A stretch of DNA of 64,000 nt from Hyphodiscus hymeniophilus. Its lineage: Eukaryota; Ascomycota; Leotiomycetes; Helotiales; Hyphodiscaceae. This document shows positions 25,310 to 36,064 of this stretch, one piece after another. The stretch lies in the NCBI GenBank assembly GCA_016508695.1, contig VNKQ01000013.1, forward strand, positions 372,001-436,000, written 5' to 3'. A program made the translations under genes and the position numbers. Every line of letters begins with the position of its first letter. Position 1 is the first letter of the stretch. The notes beneath the pieces were generated by a model. That model made no database searches. It was given only the letters and a program-made list of their open reading frames with translations, and was not told the origin of the DNA.

Positions 25310-26875
25310 GCAGAAATGATACACAAGACATATGTTGCATGGGTGGAGTATGTTGTATGCGATAATCATAACAGAGTCATCTAAAGATGATGGATGACCT
25401 TTCGCCCCCAAAAAGTAAACAAAACTTGCGTCCGCCGACCGATGTTATTCCAGCGCTCAGTGCATGTGAGCGAGTCATTGGAACCAATGAGTGGTGTATA
25501 ATTGGTGAGAGCGACTTCCATTAGGAGGTGCAAAAATCCAGCAAAATGATCATACAAATAATTGTACCCTCAAATCGTAGCGAGTAAAATGAGATCAAAA
25601 TCGAGATTTGACCACACCTGCAGACACTGAGCCGCCGTCGCAGAGAATCCGACCAACGAACGACTTTTCCTAACTTCGAGGTAAGACGGCCCAACCCAAA
25701 CACTGAGGAAATGATCACAAAACATCGACCTCGGCAGGCTCTACGCAGCCTTTTGTTACTGTAAGGCTGCGACATTTGAGCAGAACCATACAAGAGCATT
25801 TCCGCAATGGTCCGGTACAATTGACTGATTGATTGATTGATTTAGTCTTGAGAGTCGGTACAATAAAGGTGCCGCTTTGTGTTTAGTAGACGACTGTGTG
25901 CAATCGGCACCACACAAAATCCCGGCCCCGCAAACCCGACGACTATCTTTACTGTGGAATACATTATAAAGAGAGAGGTAGGTGGTAACGATCTACGCTG
26001 TTTTCATAATATACTTGGCGTCATGTAACTGATACTGAATCATGGATCTCGAATTCGATTCGGACTCACAGAGTCTGAGCGGAGTGACTTTGGCTGAAGA
26101 TTCCGGGGTAACTGTGGAGCATGAAGAGCTTCTTGGGGCTGGATCCAGTGACAAAATCCTCCAATACATTATTTCTTCAAACTTACAGGCATAAAGACTT
26201 CCATTGGCGCATCCGAATGATACCCCCAGCCACAAGCCGGCGAAGCCGCTTCTCGATTAGTGCCTACACTCGCGACCGCGAAGTCATCACGAATGTATCC
26301 TGCGGGCGCCTACCATCTACAATCTCGGCGTTCCGTGCCTTCATTAACTGTCACTGTCCGAATGCCGACAGGACGGGATTTCAACTGAGATGTTCTGTTT
26401 GGCCCGATAGCCCATATGGGATTGTTCCTGTAAGATTCTCGAACGACCTTCCATTTAGTCCAAGACAAGGAATTGATAGCCATGAAAATTCCGACTTAGA
26501 GAATGCGCGGTACCGATCTTTGATTAAAGGTTGCCGGAGGTATGCAACGCAGTATCCGGGAAAAGAGATTTATTTTGAAATCAAGGTCGTTTTTACCAAG
26601 GAAGTGGGGGCTTTGGGAGCACGACAGTAAAAACGACCTCTTTTGTTGTCGGGTCAAAATTCTGCTTCGCAACATGCTTTTTGCAACGGAAGAAGACAAG
26701 GTTTCCTCTACTGTCAAAATTTCACTTTCAGCGATTGTGTACGTGTAGGAGATCATTCATAGAGTACAACATCTCAACAGCCTCAGATACAAACAATATA
26801 TCCATCAAACATCTGAGTTATCTCGAGTAGAATTAGAAGCCGCTGAATTGAATACTGACCGCTGGATTCAAGCTT
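25310..26875. other. Intergenic, convergent 3' ends
   Basis: 1.5 kb between the stops of SKI3 and the transporter pseudogene. A (TGAT)n run is at about 25824-25841. A 50-codon acidic plus frame at 26043-26195 (MDLEFDSDSQSLSGVTLAED...) has coding-like composition but I could not extend it by splicing; the 169-codon plus frame at 26121-26630 overlaps it in another phase and shows no domain. I call neither. Confidence 0.4.
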
Positions 26876-28663
26876 TCAGGCACCCGCGTCCATGGTGAGA
26901 AGATCATATTTCGCGAATTTTCGTGCTGGAACTTTCCTTTCAAAGAGGATATCCAGCTCCTCGAAAGTGCGTTTGCGACTTTCTGGAAGCCGAAAGAAAC
27001 ACCAAATGTAGCACACCAAACTGACACCGCCGAACAAGAACCCCGCCTTCCCACGCCAGTTCGCCTCGTCACTACTGAGCATGTATGGCATAGCGACTGT
27101 GAAGACAATCGAGGCCAAGGCTTGCACAGCGGTGCTGATTGCGATGGTCTTGCTTCGGAGTCGAGTTGCCGAGATCTCTGATATGATGACAAAACAGATT
27201 GGTCCCACTGTCATCTGATAGCAGAATGTCCAAATATCCATAAGGGAGGCTTGTGCCCAGACCACGCCAGCACGGGAGCGGCCAAAATCGAGGAAGCCAA
27301 TTATAAATAGGACAGTCGTCATGAAAATCATGCCTGAGTTATAGATTGTCCGGCGTCCAAACTATGAATGTTAGCCATGAAATTCAAGAAAGGAAAGGTA
27401 CATGAAACACACATAGGACATTAGCGGCCATGAAAGACAGGTGCCAACGAAGCCCAAAGCCGTGTTTCCGACGCCCACTGTGAGCGGTTAGCAGTTATTT
27501 CATACGAATTCCGTGTCACTTACTATTGAAAGCATCCGCTGGGTCCAGTCCGGCCTGCTCAAAGAAGAAGTTGGCATAGGCTGTCATCCAAGGTCAGTAA
27601 AGTTATTCAAGCTTAATGGCCGGCACCTATTTGGAGGAATAAGGATATCTTACCAATGAGCGGATTCCCTCCAATCACTTGGATGAGGTATACCATTACA
27701 GAGATCTCGGTTCTGACTAAGTTGGCTCGCTTGAAACAGTCGAGATAAGTGGTGGTCTTTTCAAGCTCCTGCTCAAGCAGATCCGTCTGTTCAATCATGA
27801 CCAGCATGCCCTCAATGTCAGGCCGATTCTTCGGAGAGGAAAGCTTCATCAATGACTTCCTCGCATCCTCCTTGCGATTCTGTCGGATGAGCCAGTATGG
27901 GCTTTCTGGCGCGAAGAACAACCCTGTCAGCAAAATAACAGGCCAGACCCATTGGATGGCAAAAGGCGCTTTGTACGCCCACTGGTCCAATCTAGTTTCC
28001 AAGCCAGCAGCGCAGCCCTGAGCAATGAACTGTCCGATAACAAAAGCCAGGTTGACGGACGCTGTGAGAACTCCACGAAGTGCCAACGGACAAATCTCAG
28101 AAGCATAGGTCGGTGCGATGACAACGTAGAAACCATAAGCCAGTCCTCCGAGGATCTCTCCTGCACAGAGCATTCCAATAGAAGTCGAGAAAAATTGGAC
28201 AAAGACGAAACAAATGGACCAGACACAGCACACTGCCAACGTCCATTTGCGTCCAAAACGTTCAAGCGGCCATCCACAACCCAGAGCACCGAGCACTTGA
28301 CCAATTGGATTTCCCATTCCAAGCCCAGTTTGCCAAGGAGCAGAGCATTCCAAGCCCAGTTTGCCAAGGAGCAGAGATAATGTAGGAGCCTTGGTATTCG
28401 TAGCCAAACCTATTCTGGAAGGCAGGAAGTGCATAGAAAGAGGTGACGAGTTGTGCATCAAATCCGGCCATGATTACGGCGATACAGAAGAAAAGTGCCC
28501 AAAAGACCGACGTGGGATATTGCCGCACGGCAGCCCAGAATTTGAGGTCATGCTCGGTGTTGGTTATGTCGCGTGTAGCATCGATTTCGAGGAGGGTTCC
28601 TTTCTTAAAGTCCACTTGTGGCGCCTCGGCGGTGTCGTTCTTGGCTTCCAGCTTATCGTCCAT
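26876..28663 (-). pseudogene. Maltose/alpha-glucoside-type MFS sugar transporter, frameshifted by a 31-bp duplication
   Basis: Sugar porter of the fungal maltose/general alpha-glucoside branch. Exons on the minus strand: 28663-27654, 27580-27524, 27477-27413, 27361-26876. Signatures: AGFDAQLVTSFYALPAFQ in TM1, LERFGRKWTL and later FGRRTIYN (the repeated MFS loop), PESPYWLIRQNRKEDA, and PESRKRTFEELDILF. Bases 28315-28345 are repeated exactly at 28346-28376. With one unit the four exons make a regular 528-aa carrier; with two (31 is not a multiple of 3) the frame shifts after residue ~106 and stops at 28262, leaving 133 aa. The duplicated stretch contains no GT, so it cannot be spliced out as a GT-AG intron. 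The rest of the frame is intact, so the lesion is recent, or it is an assembly error. Sugar specificity is not known. Confidence 0.88.
28315..28376 (-). repeat. 31-bp perfect tandem duplication inside the transporter
   Basis: Two exact head-to-tail copies, 28315-28345 and 28346-28376, coding in the first frame for the SAPWQTGLGM region. It is the only difference from a full-length transporter frame. Confidence 0.97.
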
Positions 28664-29378
28664 GGCTGCAAATGTGCACGAGATCGTGGATGGATGTCAG
28701 TTCAGATATCGCGTTCGCATCGCTGGGAGAACGCCCATATATACAAAGCAGCTCATGGGTTCCTTGAACCAAAACAGGCAGGGACATAAAACGCTCGGCC
28801 GCTCTGCAGTAGTCAAACTATCTTACCACTGTACTGGTATCGCAGCCTTTCTGTGTTTCCATGATGGATTGGCTTATCTTTCTCGTTCAGGGAAATCTCT
28901 CAAGTAACGTTACAGGAGAATGTTGGACCACCGCTTCTATTTGCTAGAGAGATGCGTCTATCTTTTGAGGAGGTTCGAGATCAACAATCTCGAGAGTGGG
29001 GATTGGTGGGATGGGGTACGACGTTTAGGAGGGGTAGTTTCGCCCATGAGTTTACTACCGGATCTGCCGAAGATTGCCGGGTTTCGCGGTGGAGCCCAGG
29101 CTTGTTATCTCCCAATCTCTTGCAGATGTCACGAGCTCTCATTATTCATGTCCAACGAATGTATGTACTCTACTAAATATTAACCTTGCATTCCGTGCGG
29201 CTCCGAGGATCTCTACCTGTGGGGAAACCGGTCGGAGAGAGAGACAGAGAGCTCGTGGCTCGCGGTGAAAATGGGGTAGTACGAGAACCGAACGGCGTCG
29301 ATATTCTCTTCCTTCAAAGGTTTATTCTAATAATAGTCGTCACAAACACTCCTTCTCTCCAAAATTCAAATACACGAG
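28664..29378. promoter_or_regulatory. Divergent promoter region
   Basis: 715 bp between the starts of the sugar-transporter pseudogene (minus) and the GNA1-like gene (plus). No coding frame or clear motif recognised. Confidence 0.4.
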
Positions 29379-29964
29379 ATGGCATCTTACAAAGGTCTCT
29401 TCGATCCAGTTCTCATATCTCCCGCCATATCCGCAACTTTCGAGACGCCCCTTACCGTTCGGCCTTTGGAAAGGAGCGACTATGCAAAGGGATTCCTGGA
29501 CTGCTTAAGGGTCTTGACATATATCGGAGACATTAGCGAAGAGCGTTTCAACCAGCGGTATGACTGGATGAACACTCAAGCAAAAGGAGGTTATTATATC
29601 TTAGTGATTGATGACGGCACGCGCATCGTAGGAACGGGGGCATTGATTGTAGAAAGGAAGTTGTCAGTACAGTACTCATATATTATGGATAGCTTGCAGC
29701 TGACCCTTCGGCAGCATTCATGATCTCGGGATAGTCGGCCATATCGAAGAGGTTTCCATTTTGAAAGACCAGCAGGGGAAAAAGCTGGGCTTAAAGTTGC
29801 TCAACGCCTTAGACGATGTCGCAAAGAACATCGGCTGCTACAAGTCGATTCTTAATTGTAGCGAGATCAATGAGGGCTTCTATGTAAAGTGTGGGTATAA
29901 GAGACAGTCGCTTGAGATGGCGCACTACTTCGAGGACGGCAAAAGTGGTTATGAGCAAGGATAG
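29379..29964 (+). CDS. GNA1: Glucosamine-6-phosphate N-acetyltransferase, GNA1-like
   Basis: GNAT-fold enzyme that makes GlcNAc-6-P from GlcN-6-P and acetyl-CoA on the route to UDP-GlcNAc (chitin, glycans, GPI). Two exons, 29379-29662 and 29715-29964, joined at phase 2 (177 aa; yeast Gna1 is 159). The join recreates IVGTGALIVERKFIHDLGIVGHIEEVSI, the conserved core strand pair; QQGKKLGLKLLNALDDVA is the acetyl-CoA-binding Q/R-x-x-G-x-G/K loop, with Lys in place of the usual G/R pattern; SEINEGFYVKCGYKR is the C-terminal strand with the usual F-Y-K-C-G-Y pattern. The surrounding genes are accessory, so this could be an extra copy rather than the essential one. Confidence 0.88.
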
Positions 29965-30181
29965 CTGATGTACAGAGATATATCCTACAAAATGGAAAAT
30001 ATATTTGTATCCTTTTCCAAGAGATCCACCCCCACACCACAATCCATAGGAGGTTTAGCGTATTTTCTCAGTCACTCTCCACCCATATTTCTGTTCATGG
30101 TTCTTACGCTCATGCGACGACGTCCTATCCTAAATTCAACGCGGCGCCGGTGTATGCTATAGTGAGGGTAAAACAACCAGT

Positions 30182-31630
30182 ATGGACGCTCACTCCAGCG
30201 CGTCAGCTGATAGTACGCTCCCAAGCGTTACACCGTCTGCTCCAGAAATTGGTGTATGTACGTCTTCAAATCGTCGATGTTATCCCTCGTCTGACCCAGA
30301 GACCATTATTAGAGCAATTCCGACGATGACTCTGGGCTTGGAAGCATGAGTCGAGGGTAAAATCGGCACGCGAGACAAGATCACGCCAGCAACTAAAGGA
30401 TATCTAGAACCAGCACCTTTTCTGTCCGTCCAAGTGTATACGAGTTCGTTGAAGAGAATGGAAGGACTTATCACCATTATCACGATGGCAGTAAGACAGC
30501 TGGTTCCGGGTACTCGAATATAGACTGATTGCTTGATGCAGAATACTTGATTCCAAACGACGAGGTAACGGATCGGGCTCCATAAAACCTTTGGATTCAC
30601 CTCTATCTATCTCATTCCTGACTACTTCTGAATTGTGGGTGATTGCGCTGATGAAGTTATTCGAAGCTGGAAAGAGATAGACTGAACCTCCAACATCACA
30701 TCTGGAAATTAACTCTCGATGACAAGTTGCATCTTGCCGACCTATCTAATCCACCGAATCGAGTCCTCGATATCGGCTGCGGCACTGGCGTTTGGGCGAT
30801 GGAGTTCGGTGAGTGTGGCATGACCCCGCCTTTCAGACGACTATTCCACTGTCACAAGCAAGTTTTAATACCTTTCACAGCCGATCAATATTCATCTTCA
30901 CAAGTGATCGGAACCGACCTGAGTCCCATACAGCCAGAGTTGTACGTCTTAATCCACAACAAATCTTGGTATAACTCTTACCAATCAACAGTGTTCCCCT
31001 GAATTGCAAATTCGAAGTCGATGACGCAGAAGATGAGTGGATGTTCCGCGAGCCGTTCGATTACATCCACGGCCGGACACTGATGAACTGCTTCAAAGAC
31101 ATCTCAAGCGTTTTCGCCAGCGCCTTCAAGAGTCTTTCTCCTGGCGGCCTCTTTGAGATGCAAGACGGTTGCATGCCTTTTCGAAGTGCAGATGGCACGC
31201 TCGATAATACGACGTTGCTCGACTGGTGCCATAAAACTCTCGACGGATCAAGCAGAGTCGGTCGTACTTGGGCCGATCCAAAGCAGTACAAGAGACTCAT
31301 GGAGGAAGTTGGTTTTGTTGACGTTGAAGAGAAGAGGTTCAAGTGGCCACTTAACACATGGCCCAAGGATCCAAAATTGAAGGAGTTAGGGATGTGGGTC
31401 AGGGAAGACTTGATGGAGATCCTACCGGCTGTGAAGAAGGTGTTCACTTCGGGCCTTGGGTGGTCAATTGATGATGCAGATTCCTTTGTAGACCGAGCAA
31501 AGATTGATCTTATGAATAGGAAGATTCATGGCTGGGTTGACATGTAGGTTTCTGCCCACCTTTCGAATTCTTGTTACAGAGTCTAACCGTATTGAGTGTG
31601 GTTGTCTACGGGCGGAAACCAGCCCTTTGA
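30182..31630 (+). CDS. LaeA/UmtA-type SAM-dependent methyltransferase
   Basis: Class I methyltransferase of the fungal UMTA/LaeA-like group, often linked to secondary metabolism. Secure exons: up to 30490, 30542-30564, 30667-30808, 30881-30941, 30992-31543, 31582-31630. Joined they read VYEFVEENGRTYHHYHDGKYLIPNDE-LERDRLNLQHHIWKLTLDDKLHLAD, then the SAM motif VLDIGCGTGVWAMEFAD, IGTDLSPIQPEFVPLNCKFEVDDAEDEW, a FDYIHGRTL stretch, SPGGLFEMQDG, and a C-terminal YGRKP from the last short exon (acceptor ACAGAG). All internal phases agree. The N-terminus is unresolved: an ATG at 30182 starts a Ser/Pro-rich frame, but I found no donor-acceptor pair between about 30250 and 30390 that keeps phase. It may be decayed there or start further downstream. 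Methyl acceptor unknown. Confidence 0.8.
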
Positions 31631-32273
31631 GTAGTAAGATTTACTAGAATCATCTCTATAAATTCTACAATCACTTTCATTCACTGAGGCCCGCCTGATC
31701 GAGTGCAGCATCACCGTTGTTTTAACGGCCATCAAATTTCTAGTGGCACATAACCATCGGATCTTTTTATTTCAGCACCGCCCCATCAAAAACGAAGTTC
31801 TGTATTCAATGATGAATCATGATTGAAGATTGAACACTGCAATATGGGCTTATTAGACGCCTCCCCTTTCCTACCAGAAACTCGGCGCCAAGTCCCCACA
31901 TTTTTCTTTCTGCGCTAACCCCGTGTCGTACTCTTCAGGAGCCAGAACTCGAGCTTGTCCGAAAAAGCTGAACAACCTCATACTCTGTACCCAAGGGAAA
32001 AGGATTGCAAGCTGAGTGATTTGTGGATGTAACGGAGATAATATCATGGTTACTGTTGGTGCAAGGTCACCTTCGGTCTTCTGCAGACCCAGCTAAAGAT
32101 CAGAAAGTTATAAGATAGGATGAAATTCCTGAATTTCTGAATTTATTGTGGAAGTGTTAGTCCTGTAAGATACGTATGATTATTGATATAGTTACTTGTT
32201 CCAGTCCTTATAGTTTCCATTGTTGTATTTGAACTGGTATCTTCATTCAGGATCCTGCCAACCACAGTTCAAA
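31631..32273. other. Intergenic, promoter of the epimerase-like gene
   Basis: 640 bp, AT-rich in its second half, no coding frame recognised. The 32220 ATG in frame with the next gene is 54 bases upstream of the Rossmann start and probably lies in the leader. Confidence 0.4.
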
Positions 32274-33170
32274 ATGCGCGTCTTCGTCACCGGCTCCACA
32301 GGTTTCATAGGCACGGCAGTGGTCCAAGAGCTCCTCAACTCAGGCCACCAAGTCCTCGGCCTCGTCCGCTCTTCCTCGAACGCTTCCAAGCTCACCGCCG
32401 CGGGAGCCGAAGTTCACAACGGCAGCCTCGAAGACCTCGCATCCCTCAAGTCCGGAGCAGCTCAATGCGATGCCGTGATCCATTTAGCCTTCGTCCACGA
32501 TTTCACCGACTTCGCCGGCTCCTGTGCCAAAGATCGTGCAGCCATCGAAGCGCTGGGAGAAGCTCTGGCTGGGACTGGCAAGCCGCTCGTTGCTACAGGG
32601 GGTATTTTGATGTTGAAGCAGGGTCAGGTTGGGACGGAGGATGATGCGCCAGATTTCGCCGCTATGGGTGCGCCGAGAGCGGCTTCTGAGGGTGTGGCGC
32701 TGGCTTTGAAAGATAAGGGCGTCAGGGCGATGATGATTCGACTCCCGCCCAGTGTACATGGCGAGGGCGACAAAGGTTTTGTGCCGAGAATGGTTTCTGT
32801 GGCAAGGGAGAAGGGCGTATCAGCTTATATCGGCAGTGGAGTAAATAGGTGGCCTGCTGTGCATAGATTTGACGCTGCGGCGCTGTATCGCCTTGCCATT
32901 GAAAAGGGTGTCGCTGGAGCTGTTTACCATGCGGTGGCGGAGGAGAGCATCGCCATGAAGGAAATTTCTGGTGCTATTGGGAATGGTTTGAATGTCCGAG
33001 TCGTTTCGAAATTGCTCGAAGAGGCAGCCGTGGATTTGGGATTTCTTGCATATGGAATCTCGAGTGATAGTCCTGCTTCGAGCTTGAAAACGAGGAAAGA
33101 GTTGGGTTGGGCACCAGCACAGCCCGGGCTGATTGCGGATGTTGAGAAGTATTATTTGAAGTTTTCCTGA
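32274..33170 (+). CDS. NAD-dependent epimerase/dehydratase-type reductase (extended/atypical SDR)
   Basis: Single-exon gene of 298 aa. It starts MRVFVTGSTGFIGTAVVQEL: a Rossmann fold with the TGxxGFIG motif used by extended and atypical SDRs, followed by the acidic/arginine turn LVRSS that favours NADP(H), and CDAVIHLAFVHDF, the strand-4 motif. An in-frame upstream ATG at 32220 would add 18 residues without similarity to the fold, so I chose 32274. The canonical YxxxK is not obvious; MMIRLPPSVHGEGDKGFVPRM matches the substrate-side region of the nucleoside-diphosphate-sugar epimerase-like group. Substrate unknown. Good codon periodicity and no introns, unlike its neighbours. Confidence 0.85.
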   Translation: MRVFVTGSTGFIGTAVVQELLNSGHQVLGLVRSSSNASKLTAAGAEVHNGSLEDLASLKSGAAQCDAVIHLAFVHDFTDFAGSCAKDRAAIEALGEALAGTGKPLVATGGILMLKQGQVGTEDDAPDFAAMGAPRAASEGVALALKDKGVRAMMIRLPPSVHGEGDKGFVPRMVSVAREKGVSAYIGSGVNRWPAVHRFDAAALYRLAIEKGVAGAVYHAVAEESIAMKEISGAIGNGLNVRVVSKLLEEAAVDLGFLAYGISSDSPASSLKTRKELGWAPAQPGLIADVEKYYLKFS

Positions 33171-34025
33171 CCACATCGAGCACTTGAAGGGAATTTAAGG
33201 TTTCTGTAGTCTTTCATAGCATTTTGTGAAACATTGAGATTTCTTCAAATTTGCACTTGCAAACTTGTCGAGTAGTGAACTCTCTGCATACTTGGCACGG
33301 AGATACAATGGCCAATTTCGAGGGATATCTCAATCTAACACAACCCCTAGATTGATTCCACTGCTGACTGAGGTGAAATTCTCTTCTGGCAGATTCACAA
33401 TTGCACTCGCAAGTCGGGGCGGTCTTAGCATCGCCAACCTTGGGCAAATTGGCCCGGCATCTGGATCTCAGGAACGTCGTGTTCGTCTTGCGAAGGTGAC
33501 AAAGAAATGAGCACGTATAAAATTAAGAAGGGATTATATAGGCTGCGGAGTGGAGGGCTTCAACTTCAATTGATGCTGGCGCCAAGCGCTCACGAGGAGA
33601 AGTCGCCGAGCTTCAAAGTGCCGAAGATGCTCGTCGCATATTCTCCAGTACTTTAATGAAAACATCCTCGCAGCTACAGCGTAACTAAAATGCTGCAGCT
33701 TTGCGCAACTTCTTTCATGAGTCCATGACATGAGACACTGCGGCATGAATGGGTGTGGCTGGTGCGAACAAGAAGATGCCCCGGCTCAAGCTGAGAGAGA
33801 TCTACGGAAGTACGTTGCTGAAACCCGAGTGACTACCGGCGTTTCGCCCAGCAGATCGTGATCAAACATGGCACTTGACGGAGGGGCTGGTGATAGGGTA
33901 GTGACTAGCATGGGTTTCGTTTAGATCTCAATGGTGATGCGGGTATTCTTCTTTCTACAGAGAACATCTCCTCTCGTTACCTTTGAAGGCACTCTCTAGC
34001 GATGCATTTCCCCTCCTCGGTCTAT
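33171..34025. other. Intergenic, nothing recognised
   Basis: 855 bp between the reductase stop and the stop of the small minus-strand gene. Short frames only. Confidence 0.4.
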
Positions 34026-34478
34026 TCAAGTTGCACCTGCGGCCTGCCGCGTAGGTCTCTTTGGTATCATTTCCGCCGCTGGAGCGTACCAATCTCTCCG
34101 GTCAACCTAGCCGCAGAGTGATTAGCTCTTTAGTGACTTGTTGTTGTGCCCAATCTATGAACAACAGGTATGATACGGACCTTGCGTCCATCGACACCAT
34201 CAAATGGGGTCATACTCCGCGGGTCGGGGTCGGCCTGAAGGAGGATGTCCCTGATCTGCTTTGGAGACAAACCAATGGCGTCAACGACATTGATGCTATC
34301 GTCGAAGGCGCGCAGAACACCGTCTTCTCCTAGGCTGAGACAGCCGTCGGGGTGTTGATTGAGACGTCCCAAGACTTCCATGCCTGAGATCTCAGTTTCG
34401 CTTGGAGTCGATGTCTGCGGTTTCAGTAAGATTGTATCATTGGAGGAGCAGAGTGACGGATATTCATACCGAGGCCAT
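34026..34478 (-). CDS. Small spliced gene, 107-aa unknown protein
   Basis: Three minus exons: 34478-34470 (only MAS), 34414-34181, 34106-34026; introns 55 and 74 nt, GT-AG, all phase 0, 107 aa. The middle exon reads GMEVLGRLNQHPDGCLSLG then EDGVLRAFDDSINVVDAIGL and SPKQIRDILLQADPDP; the last exon continues VDRRDWYAPAAEMIPKRP. Composition is that of a compact globular protein, mixed charged and hydrophobic with predicted helices. The nine-base first exon makes it easy to miss. I recognise no domain; it looks like one of the small conserved fungal proteins of unknown function. It is head-to-head with the regulator at 36065 but 1.6 kb away. Confidence 0.72.
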
Positions 34479-36064
34479 TATGGAGGAGAGGGATTTGTGT
34501 AGTAAGTTAAGAAGGTTGTGATGCCGAGATTGCTCGTATGCTTGTACTTTGTTCGAATAGCTTGATACGTTGAAAGAGCATGCTGGGAAGAAGATCAGAG
34601 GAGGACAAAACACCCCGCCTCCTTTGTTTAAAATCCCACTTTGCTTGCCTATTCCGGCGTTGGAATGGATGGACGAGAGGAGGCCAAACCAAACAGACTG
34701 TTACACAATTGTTTCTTGGCTGAGCCTATTTTCTTCAGATGCAGCTACAAGCCATTGCAAGGTCATGTCGGGCGAGCAGTTTGCCAGTTTTCCAAAGGCT
34801 GTCCCGAGATATACTACCAGACCGTTGGTTTTTAAACAGCAAATCGTATCTCATAATCATCGGAGAGAGCTGCTTGTATTGGGAAAGCTTTCGTGTCCTC
34901 AATCAACTTGAGAACTTTTTCCCGGCTGAAGAAGTCGTGCCGAACTGAAGCCTTTCGGATGGGGCGTCAATCTCCACGGGCCCGAGTCTGTTGGGGTTGC
35001 CGAAACACTAGGGGCCGATACCGATACGGCTCTGGATTGCGGGGCTTATCACTATCAGCATTGTACGGACTCTACGGAGTACCGCTCTTCTTCCTTCTGC
35101 GCGTACCCTTCTTCCTTCACTTCATCTCAGCTCACCTCACCTCACCTCTCCTCTCCTCACCTCACCTTCGCCGCTCTCCCAACAACCACCTCCCCTCATC
35201 TGCAGACAGCAATGGCTGTTGCGCATTACACGCGGCCAGGCACACGAATCATAAAGTGCTGCCCCGTTGCGCTAAGACCAAGATAGGTACAAGCTGCCGG
35301 GATATCCTCGAATTCGGTACCTTGCACTGGAACCTTATCAACCTCAGAACGAAACACCTGCCTTCATCCGAGTCTGCCATTGCCCCTGTTATCGATGTGA
35401 TCGCTCTTCAGCTCATGAGTGGCTACGGAGAATCTACGTCCACGAAAGGAAAACGACGACGTACCTTCCACAGAGATTGAATCGTACATGGAAGGGAAGA
35501 ACGCTTCGTCCAGGAGACCCCACACAGCAGAAGCCGAATGAGTGCGACAATCGAGCCATCAGCGACGGAACTCCAGCTCTGTATCGAAACATCTTATGAT
35601 CTTCCCGAGTTCAAGCCCTGTCAGTCTTGTCAGACATACCTTCATCCCGGCACCAATTGTTCTGCCAGTTCGTGCGACAGAAGTGCCGCTCCTCCGGCAA
35701 GAATCGTTTCTCGAACAATCTCTGGAAAGAGCCAACCTGCAGAGCAGGTTTTGTTATATTCATCAACGCTGGCTAACCTCTCCGGCTAAGCACATCTGGA
35801 GTGGAACCCCCAAAGTTGTCACCAAGTGTCAGAGTTCCGTTTCTATCTTGCGACATTGTACAGCCCAACTGTCCGTCAAATAGCCCGGCCGCTCAACTTC
35901 CAATATCATTTGACAATATATACTTCAGGCTACGGACTTGGACTTGTTTCTTTGTAATAATTGACTACATAATCGAACGACGACGCAAAATATCTGGTAC
36001 AGGTACCATTCTGGTTATTGCAGCTCTCAGGGACGGGCGTACGACACGGCAGAAACACATCAGG
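34479..36064. other. Intergenic with a CTCAC-type repeat
   Basis: 1.6 kb between divergent starts. A pyrimidine-rich CTCAC/CTCTC run is at 35131-35168. Plus frames at 34893-35480 and 35538-35789 are open but have no recognisable domain; the latter contains a CQSCQ...C...SSCDR cluster that I cannot assign. Probably leader and promoter of the regulator. Confidence 0.4.

Noticed and set aside
26121..26630. 169-codon plus-strand frame
   Set aside because: No domain, odd composition, and overlaps a different coding-like frame; likely chance.
27952..28380. 142-codon plus-strand frame
   Set aside because: Antisense of the sugar-transporter pseudogene.
34893..35480. 195-codon plus-strand frame
   Set aside because: Covers the CTCAC repeat; no domain and poor composition, probably promoter/leader sequence.
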